Below, one piece after another: positions 1 to 5,260 of a DNA stretch of 9,771 nt; within the stretch, counting starts at the first letter, position 1; every line of letters begins with the position of its first letter. Both the position numbers and the translations under genes were made by a program. Under the pieces are notes generated by a model, which did no database searches, was not told where the DNA came from, and saw only the letters and a program-made list of their open reading frames with translations. The stretch comes from Acidobacteriota bacterium. Lineage in GTDB: Bacteria > Acidobacteriota > Thermoanaerobaculia > Gp7-AA8. Where the stretch lies: assembly GCA_003223695.1 (NCBI GenBank), contig QHVY01000108.1, positions 1 to 9,771 on the forward strand. The letters are read 5' to 3'.

Positions 1-1
1 C

Positions 2-295
2 GAGCCGACGTTCTTCGTCCGCAAACGAGTGTTCGTAATGTACTCCGCGAATCATCACGGCGACCTTCGTTATGCGCTGTGGTGCAATGCGGCGGAGGGC
101 GCACAGGAGGTTCTCGTCAAATCCGATCCGGAAAATTTCTTTGTTCCGCCATATGTCGGCAAAGCGGGCTGGATCGGATTGCGTCTCGACCGGACCACCT
201 CGTGGGAGACGGTCCGATCGATCGTGAAAGATGCATACGCTGTTACGCGCGCAAAAGCATCATCGCGGCGCGCGAGACGAGGAGTCCGAGTTTAA
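2..295 (+). CDS. MmcQ/YjbR family DNA-binding-like protein, 5' partial
   Basis: The frame is open from the window edge to TAA at 293-295, giving 97 visible residues; the true start lies upstream. The text matches what I remember of the MmcQ/YjbR (DUF419) fold, a small CyaY-like domain of about 115-120 residues: an 'ALWCNAAEGAQEVLV' helix, then 'DPENFFVPPYVGKAGWIGLRLD', then a closing 'SWETVRSIVKDAYAV' helix. About 20 N-terminal residues are therefore probably missing. The family is annotated as DNA-binding, but its cellular role is poorly defined. The last codons (260-295) overlap the end of the opposite-strand small membrane protein gene. A GTG at 29 could be mistaken for a start, but coding similarity ('FFVRKRVFVMY') continues upstream of it, so I treat the gene as cut by the window edge. 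Confidence 0.85.
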   Translation, partial: EPTFFVRKRVFVMYSANHHGDLRYALWCNAAEGAQEVLVKSDPENFFVPPYVGKAGWIGLRLDRTTSWETVRSIVKDAYAVTRAKASSRRARRGVRV

Positions 296-523
296 CGTTC
301 GCTCTGCGAGATCGAGGCTCGGCACCGGTGTTCCGAGCTCCGAGCCGGGACCGCGAATCCAACGCGTGCTCCAGTAGATCGCCACAGCCAGCATCGAGTA
401 CGCGACCACACGCACTACGCGACCCCACAAACCGTGGAATCCCGACCACACAGCGAAGGCCAGTATCAACCCGCAGAGAGAGAAAACGAGGATCGTTCCG
501 ACAATTGTTCTCAACGCGCTCAT
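260..523 (-). CDS. Small two-helix membrane protein, unknown function
   Basis: This is an 87-codon leftward ORF starting with ATG at 523. It encodes two clear hydrophobic stretches: residues about 5-27 ('IVGTILVFSLCGLILAFAVW') and about 36-54 ('VVAYSMLAVAIYW'), followed by a polar tail of about 30 residues. I do not recognise a family. It could be the last gene of the leftward cluster, 85 bp beyond the lipoprotein gene, but no strong Shine-Dalgarno sequence precedes it. Its 3' end overlaps the convergent MmcQ gene by 36 bp. The membrane pattern and lack of a better frame support it. In GC-rich DNA a chance ORF of this size is possible. Confidence 0.55.
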   Translation of the reverse strand: MSALRTIVGTILVFSLCGLILAFAVWSGFHGLWGRVVRVVAYSMLAVAIYWSTRWIRGPGSELGTPVPSLDLAERTLNSDSSSRAPR

Positions 524-550
524 GGCAGCTTCGCTTGCTCTTTCAATTAC

Positions 551-587
551 CGGGAAACGAAGGAAAAGTTAGTCGCGCCTTTTCCCG
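551..587 (-). other. Inverted repeat between the lipoprotein and small membrane protein genes
   Basis: In the 85-bp gap, CGGGAAA (551-557) can pair with TTTCCCG (581-587). Alternatively GGAAAAG (562-568) can pair with CTTTTCC (579-585). The two pairings exclude each other. On the leftward transcript this could be a weak terminator or a processing hairpin after the lipoprotein gene. The stems are only 7 bp and there is no clear U-tract, so the role is uncertain. Confidence 0.25.
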
Positions 588-608
588 CGAGAGCGACGGG
601 CACACGTG

Positions 609-1535
609 CTACATCTTCCCGATGATTTTTCGGGCGATCGATTCAGCGGTCCCCTGAAGGGCGGGCGTCGGCGCTGGCGGAGCGCCGACGGGCCCCATGC
701 GCAGGCCGAGCATGCGGCGGCCGCGCACCGCCCACAGCATGGCCGTGCTCGGCACCCACACTGATTTGTCTCCAAGCGTCAGAGTTTCGGCATCCGTTCG
801 CATTGCCTGCGCGTTGAAGCGCGTCGGTTGCTCGAAGACGGTGTAGTAGAACGTTGGGACGCTCCCGGTCTCCGGCTCCATCGTGCAATCGCCGCTCCCC
901 GGAGCGGCGTACTTCATCCGTTTGCCGGCGACCGCCGACGCCTCTTCTGGCGCGAGCCAGCGGCAGGGATCGTCCCCCTGTTTGCTCATCGCGATAATGC
1001 CGGTGCCGGTCATCAAGTGAAGTTCGGCAGGGGCGGACCGCGCCTCTTTCCCGTGCCCTACGTCAATCGCCGCAGTGACGTCGCAACCTCTTTCGCATGC
1101 GGACGTGACGTTGTAGAGCCGCGCGACGCGTGCGAGCTCGAATGCGATGCGCGGCGTCTCCGCACTGAGGGTTCTCATCCTCATGACCATCATCAGCGGC
1201 TCCGCGTCGGATTGCCGGACGAGCTGCAGAGTGCCGGCGGCATCGCGCGAGTAGAGTCGCACCTGGAAGTTATCGGGTTCGATTTCAGGCGGATCCGCTG
1301 CCGATTTCGTCAGCACGACGGATCCGAATTTGAATTTCAGGCTGATGCCGTCCGGCTCAACGGTGACATCCTTCGCCGCGATCTGCACCGGCTCGTTGGG
1401 ATCCGGCTGGATGTCGAATCGGACGGTGTTCTCCGCGTTCATCGACGCGGCAGGATCATCGATCGTCGGCGCCTTCTTGAACTCGACATGACATGCCACG
1501 AGCGTGATGGCGCAGATCGCGGCAACGTGTTTCAT
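609..1535 (-). CDS. Putative lipoprotein, unknown function
   Basis: This is a 308-codon leftward gene. The N-terminus is a short signal peptide ending in a lipobox, L12-V-A-C15, so the protein is probably lipidated at Cys15 and anchored in the envelope. The mature part is mostly polar and beta-rich looking, with two small cysteine clusters ('CERGC', and later 'PCRW' and 'GDCTM') that could form disulfides. The C-terminal part has a Pro/Ala stretch encoded by a perfect 10-bp hairpin (666-690). I do not recognise a domain. The ATG at 1535 lies six bases after the stop of the upstream membrane-protein gene. A GAGG motif overlapping that stop codon is the likely ribosome site, so the two genes are almost certainly cotranscribed and translationally linked. 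Confidence 0.8.
   Translation of the reverse strand: MKHVAAICAITLVACHVEFKKAPTIDDPAASMNAENTVRFDIQPDPNEPVQIAAKDVTVEPDGISLKFKFGSVVLTKSAADPPEIEPDNFQVRLYSRDAAGTLQLVRQSDAEPLMMVMRMRTLSAETPRIAFELARVARLYNVTSACERGCDVTAAIDVGHGKEARSAPAELHLMTGTGIIAMSKQGDDPCRWLAPEEASAVAGKRMKYAAPGSGDCTMEPETGSVPTFYYTVFEQPTRFNAQAMRTDAETLTLGDKSVWVPSTAMLWAVRGRRMLGLRMGPVGAPPAPTPALQGTAESIARKIIGKM
666..690. repeat. Perfect 10-bp stem-loop inside the lipoprotein gene
   Basis: CGTCGGCGCT (666-675) is the exact reverse complement of AGCGCCGACG (681-690), with a 5-base loop. It encodes part of the Pro/Ala-rich C-terminal region of the lipoprotein. In size and GC content it resembles one half of the two-hairpin elements elsewhere in the window, but it lacks their outer paired ends. 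Confidence 0.45.
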
Positions 1536-1541
1536 GGCTCT

Positions 1542-2393
1542 TTACCTCGAGCCGAATGCAAAATTGGTCGCTTTGGCCGCCTTCGCCGCGAACGCGTTCT
1601 GCACGTACTCCGGCGTGAATCCGGCCGGCGTCCGCCCTTCGGTCGCGTAGAGATAGAGCGCTGTTCGGAAAATCCCGCTCAGCGCCGCCGAGACGACGGA
1701 CAGCGCGATCCAGTACACCACCATCACTCCGAGCGCGACGAGAGCCGCAGTCGGGCTGATGAAGATCGCGGCGATCGGCAGCGCAAGCCCGCCGACAGCA
1801 AGCAGCATGATGAATGCACCGATGCCGCCGGCTGCGATGAGCGATTCGCCCCACGTCTTGGCGACGAGCTGCGTCGACTGCTTCACCGAGTCGCCAATGC
1901 TGCGCCCCTCGAAGATCATCACTGGCACGATGAAGTACGTGGCAATCGACCAGGCGGCGCCGAGGAGCCCGGAGATGATGCGGCCGATAAGCTTGGCGCG
2001 CTCGGCGATCACGCGAAGGATCACGCCGACGGTTGCTGAGATTAGCGCCCACACTGCGATGCGGCCGAGGTGCTGCATGGAGGCGCGGAATCCGTCGGCG
2101 ATGGTCGGATCGCCGCCGCGCAACCGGATGCTCGCGCATGCGATGACCGCCACGTTGAAGAAAAGCACAATGAACCAGCTCACGAAATACCAGACGAAGA
2201 GGACAACGTAGCCGAGTACCCTGTTGCCGGCCTGAAACTCACGAAGCAGCCCGCTCGAATGTCCCGCGAACACGATCGTGACGAAGGCGATGATGGTGAT
2301 GATTCCCGAGAGGACGGGAAAAATGAGGATTTCCTTATCCTTCGCCAGCACTCGGAGTGATTCGACAAAAATCGCGTAGCTGCGACGGAACAT
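1542..2393 (-). CDS. DUF6159-like multi-pass membrane protein
   Basis: This 283-residue integral membrane protein has hydrophobic segments at about 21-43, 60-88, 110-130, 138-160, 187-212 and 214-240, consistent with about six helices. The N-terminal 'SYAIFVESLRVLAKDKEIL' and the central 'FIVPVMIFEG...DSVKQSTQLVAKTWGE' pattern recall the DUF6159 family, membrane proteins of unknown function found in bacteria and archaea; this match is from memory. The start at 2393 is well supported: AAAGGAGG lies 4-5 bases upstream, at complement 2398-2405. It is the first gene of the leftward cluster, with the lipoprotein gene following after six bases. Its transport or structural role cannot be read from the sequence. 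Confidence 0.85.
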   Translation of the reverse strand: MFRRSYAIFVESLRVLAKDKEILIFPVLSGIITIIAFVTIVFAGHSSGLLREFQAGNRVLGYVVLFVWYFVSWFIVLFFNVAVIACASIRLRGGDPTIADGFRASMQHLGRIAVWALISATVGVILRVIAERAKLIGRIISGLLGAAWSIATYFIVPVMIFEGRSIGDSVKQSTQLVAKTWGESLIAAGGIGAFIMLLAVGGLALPIAAIFISPTAALVALGVMVVYWIALSVVSAALSGIFRTALYLYATEGRTPAGFTPEYVQNAFAAKAAKATNFAFGSR

Positions 2394-2396
2394 CGT

Positions 2397-2405
2397 CCCT
2401 CCTTT
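2397..2405 (-). promoter_or_regulatory. Ribosome binding site of the DUF6159-like gene
   Basis: On the minus strand AAAGGAGGG precedes the ATG at 2393 by about four bases. It is the strongest Shine-Dalgarno sequence in the window and fixes this start. Confidence 0.75.
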
Positions 2406-2419
2406 GTTGGATGCGGTGC

Positions 2420-2428
2420 ATCATATCA
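2420..2428 (-). promoter_or_regulatory. Candidate extended -10 promoter for the leftward cluster
   Basis: Reading leftward, TGATATGAT matches an extended -10 box (TGnTATnaT). It lies about 27 bases before the ATG at 2393, which leaves room for a short leader carrying the AAAGGAGG ribosome site. No convincing -35 box is visible, as is usual for extended -10 promoters. It sits in the 43-bp gap shared with the divergent kinase gene. Confidence 0.35.
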
Positions 2429-2436
2429 ACATACAA

Positions 2437-4806
2437 ATGATCGCCGAGAAGGTTGGGCGTTACCGGATCCTGCGTCAGCTCGGCAGCGGCGGCATGGGTG
2501 AGGTCTACCTGGCCGAAGATCCCAGTCTGCAGCGGCAGGTGGCGCTGAAAATCCTTTCCGGAACGGACGAGAAGTCGAAGCGGCGCTTCGTGCGCGAGGC
2601 GATCACGGCGTCGAAGCTTTCGCATCCGAACGTCGCCGTGATTCACGAAGCTGGAGAGTCGGATGGCATCGCGTTCATCGCCATGCAGTATGTCGAGGGC
2701 GAGACGCTCCGCGACCGCCTCGATCGTGGACCGCTGCCGATCGCCGACATCGTGCGGATCGGACGCGAGGTGGCTGACGCGCTGGACGACGCACACCGAC
2801 ACGGCATCGTGCATCGCGACATCAAGCCGGCAAACATCATCATCGATGATCGTGGCCATGCGAAGGTGCTCGACTTCGGCATCGCGAAGCTTATCGATTC
2901 ACTCGCAATGCCTGACGAGTCGACTGCAGTCGCCGAAACGACGGCTGGAAAATTTCTCGGCACACTGCACTATGTCAGCCCGGAGCAGGCCGGTGGCGGC
3001 GTGATCGATGCCCGTACCGACATCTTCAGCCTCGGCATCGTCCTCTACGAGATGGTGACCGGCAGCAATCCGTTCGCAGCGAATTCGTTTCTCGAAACGG
3101 TTCGCCGCGTCCGTGAACTGACGCCGCCGCCGATCGATCGCGCCGACTGTCCCGCCGACTTGAAACGAATCATCACCAAATGTCTCGAAAAAGATCCGCA
3201 GAGGCGATACGGGAGCGCGCGTGATCTGATCGTCGATCTGGAACGTAGCGCCGGCTCTCCAGCCGGCGTGAGCCGGCTAAGAGCCGGCTCCACGTGGATT
3301 ACCGCGCTCGCGATTCTCGCGGTCGCTGTGTTCCTGCTGTGGCGACATCCGTCAGCAACTGCGCCACCATCAGCGAAGATCGAATCGATTGCCGTACTGC
3401 CGTTCGTCAACTTCTCGCCAGACCGGCAGAACGAATTCATCGGCGACGGCATCACCGAAGAAGTCATCAATGGCCTGGCGCAGCTCAACGGACTGAAGGT
3501 TGTTTCCCGCACTTCGGCATTCGCTTTCAAAGGGACTCGGTCGGATATCCGCGAAGTCGGCAAGTCTCTCGGCGTTGACGCCGTTGTCGAAGGGAGCGTG
3601 CAGCGCGCCAGCGACCGGCTGCGCGTCACGGCGCAGCTCATCAACGCGCACGACGGTTATCACCTCTGGTCAGAGACATACAACGGCGCAGTCGGCGATG
3701 TCTTCTCGATCGAGGATCAAATCTCGCGATCCGTTGCCAAAGCGCTGCAACGGACGATGGGGCGCACTCCCGCAACCCCGAGCACGCGCGACATCGCCGC
3801 GTACGACCTATATTTGAAGGCGCGGCGCGAAGAGCTGTTCCTGACACGCGTGCAGGTGAACGACGCGATTCGCGACTTCAAGGCGGCCATCGATCGCGAT
3901 CCTTCCTTTGCCGAAGCGTATGCCGGTCTCGCTGAGACGTACTCGCTGTTGGATCACCGCCCCGGCCTGACCACACTCGAGCCAAAGGAGACGTACGCGC
4001 TGGCAGTTGAGGCAGCGAATAAGGCCTTGAACCTCGATCCTGATTCGGTCGAGGCACATACCGCTGTCGGCCACATCGACATGCACCTCGGCCGTTTCGA
4101 CGAGGCGCAGGCGCACCTCAACCGAGCGCTGCAGCTCAATCCGAATTACTCCACCGCTTATTTGTGGCATGGAATCCTGATGCGGACGCTGGGTCAATAC
4201 GAAGCCGGGAAGAAAGAATTGGCGCGCGCCGAACAGCTTGATCCATTGTCCGCATCGCTTCTCGTGTACACATCCGTGAATGCCTGGATCGCAGGCGATT
4301 ACGAAGGTGCCCGCAGTGCAGCCGAACGGGGGATTCAGCTCGATCCGCAAAACGCGCCGCTCCACCAGTATCTTGCGGAGGCCGATATGACTCTGGGCCG
4401 CTTTTCCGATGCCGAGGAGGAGCTGAGGCGCTCGGAAAAGCTAGGCAATCGATCGACTCTCGATGAATCACGCGCGCTGCTCCTCGCTCTGTCAGGACGT
4501 CGCGAGGAAGCGGTCGCACTCCTGAGGCAGATCGGCCGAAACGCACGTGGCGCCGCGATGCCGCGCATGATGCGCGGGTGGGCGGCGGTCGGCGACGTCG
4601 ACGAGGCGGCCCGATGGCTCGATCGCATCGTGAGGGAGATTCCCGATTACGGCCGCCTGGCGATCGAGTTGCCGCCGCATCCCGCATTTGCAAAGATGCG
4701 CAGCGATCCTCGCTATCTCGAAGCGCGCCGCAAGCTCGGCCTTCCGCCGCCGGAAAATCTCAGCGCCGACGTAGCGCCGGCTCTCAGCCGGCGCCGAGCC
4801 GACTGA
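2437..4806 (+). CDS. Transmembrane Ser/Thr protein kinase with TolB/FlgO-like domain and TPR repeats
   Basis: This is a receptor-type Hanks kinase. Numbering from ATG 2437 (789 residues), the kinase domain spans about 8-270. It has the glycine loop GSGGMG (16-21), Lys38 in VALKI, helix-C Glu54, the catalytic HRDIKPAN (126-133), DFG (146-148), SPE (181-183) and Asp195 in RTDIFSLG. All key residues are present, so it should be active. A hydrophobic segment at about 287-303 crosses the membrane. It is followed by a TolB/FlgO-like domain, about 315-440 ('IAVLPFVNFSPDRQNEF', 'RTSAFAF'), and TPR-like helical pairs, about 455-735. This architecture is common in Acidobacteriota. Two palindromic elements are embedded: one in the linker before the membrane helix (residues 270-286), one forming the C-terminus and stop. 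TTG 2404 and GTG 2416 are alternative starts; I prefer ATG 2437 because 'MIAEKVGRYRILRQLGSGG' looks like a normal kinase N-terminus. No Shine-Dalgarno precedes it, so it may be leaderless. Confidence 0.93.
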   Translation: MIAEKVGRYRILRQLGSGGMGEVYLAEDPSLQRQVALKILSGTDEKSKRRFVREAITASKLSHPNVAVIHEAGESDGIAFIAMQYVEGETLRDRLDRGPLPIADIVRIGREVADALDDAHRHGIVHRDIKPANIIIDDRGHAKVLDFGIAKLIDSLAMPDESTAVAETTAGKFLGTLHYVSPEQAGGGVIDARTDIFSLGIVLYEMVTGSNPFAANSFLETVRRVRELTPPPIDRADCPADLKRIITKCLEKDPQRRYGSARDLIVDLERSAGSPAGVSRLRAGSTWITALAILAVAVFLLWRHPSATAPPSAKIESIAVLPFVNFSPDRQNEFIGDGITEEVINGLAQLNGLKVVSRTSAFAFKGTRSDIREVGKSLGVDAVVEGSVQRASDRLRVTAQLINAHDGYHLWSETYNGAVGDVFSIEDQISRSVAKALQRTMGRTPATPSTRDIAAYDLYLKARREELFLTRVQVNDAIRDFKAAIDRDPSFAEAYAGLAETYSLLDHRPGLTTLEPKETYALAVEAANKALNLDPDSVEAHTAVGHIDMHLGRFDEAQAHLNRALQLNPNYSTAYLWHGILMRTLGQYEAGKKELARAEQLDPLSASLLVYTSVNAWIAGDYEGARSAAERGIQLDPQNAPLHQYLAEADMTLGRFSDAEEELRRSEKLGNRSTLDESRALLLALSGRREEAVALLRQIGRNARGAAMPRMMRGWAAVGDVDEAARWLDRIVREIPDYGRLAIELPPHPAFAKMRSDPRYLEARRKLGLPPPENLSADVAPALSRRRAD
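3244..3294. repeat. Two-hairpin palindromic element A, in frame inside the kinase gene
   Basis: This is a 51-base element. Its ends CGTAG (3244-3248) and CCACG (3290-3294) almost pair, allowing one mismatch. They enclose hairpin 1, CGCCGGCT/AGCCGGCG (3249-3256 with 3261-3268, 4-base loop), and hairpin 2, GAGCCGGCT/AGCCGGCTC (3270-3278 with 3282-3290, 3-base loop). It is exactly 17 codons and is codon-aligned, encoding kinase residues 270-286 between the kinase domain and the membrane helix. Its left half is nearly identical to element B at 4770-4819. Confidence 0.85.
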
Positions 4807-4819
4807 GAGTCGGCCTACG
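4770..4819. repeat. Two-hairpin palindromic element B, providing the kinase C-terminus and stop
   Basis: This is a 50-base element with perfectly paired ends CGTAG (4770-4774) and CTACG (4815-4819). Hairpin 1 is CGCCGGCT/AGCCGGCG (4775-4782 with 4786-4793). Hairpin 2 is GCCGACT/AGTCGGC (4798-4804 with 4808-4814, loop GAG). The kinase TGA (4804-4806) lies at the tip of hairpin 2. The first 24 bases match element A except for one base. It sits between two convergent genes, so it may also slow or end transcription from both sides, although there is no U-tract. Confidence 0.85.
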
Positions 4820-4838
4820 TTCGCATCGGCTCGTTTTC

Positions 4839-5260
4839 CTACCGATACAGCAGGTATTTCTCACGCCTCGAATTGAATGCCGCTTCGTCCGCTGACCAGT
4901 CGACTGGGGTGCCGCTGCGGATTGCTTCCATCGTCGCTGGATCGCGAACCAGCCGCTGCATCTTGTCGAGGGCGAAATCGCTCGAGTAAAGCCGGCGAAG
5001 CGCCGTCGCGATCGCAACGCCGGTCGCTACGGGGCGAAGCACTTTCCGATCGGTGATCGCCATTCGTACGCCGCCACACTCTTTTCCAGCGAAGATGCTC
5101 GCATCGGGCGTGAAGCGGATCGGAGTGAACATCACGCCGGGTTGCGGCGGCAGTGCGGTGACGAGCGCATTGCCGTCGATGTACGGTGCGCCGATGACTT
5201 CGAACGGCGTCGGCGTTCCGCGTCCAACTGAAATCGCGCTCTCCATCAACCCAATGCCCG
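4839..5260 (-). pseudogene. NamZ/DUF1343 domain C-terminal part, in a shifted frame
   Basis: This frame carries the missing end of the NamZ/DUF1343 domain: 'GIGLMESAISVGRGT', 'PFEVIGAPYIDG', 'FTPIRFTPD', 'CGGVRMAITDRK', and the closing 'RREKYLLYR' before TAG (4839-4841). It is not in the frame of the upstream coding sequence, which reads nonsense from about 5260 to its own stop at 4861. It is the continuation of the fused lipoprotein gene after a frame change at about 5260/5261. As a free ORF it could only start at TTG 5249 or ATG 5246, neither with a ribosome site, so I do not think it is an independent gene. Confidence 0.8.

Noticed and set aside
79..657. 192-codon plus-strand ORF across the MmcQ end and the small membrane protein
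   Set aside because: It is Arg/Ser/Pro-rich with no domain pattern and runs across two better supported genes. This is a typical shadow frame in GC-rich DNA.
828..2039. 403-codon plus-strand ORF antisense to the lipoprotein and DUF6159-like genes
   Set aside because: The composition is almost entirely Arg/Asp/His/Gly with no hydrophobic or domain structure. The opposite strand has a signal peptide, membrane helices and a strong ribosome site.
4798..4840. Classic intrinsic terminator after the kinase gene
   Set aside because: The hairpin is strong, but no run of T follows on either strand. I record it as element B with only a possible termination role.
4839..5249. Independent small gene for the DUF1343 C-terminal fragment
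   Set aside because: It has no ribosome site, its start would be inside the domain, and its sequence continues exactly where the upstream frame loses the family pattern.
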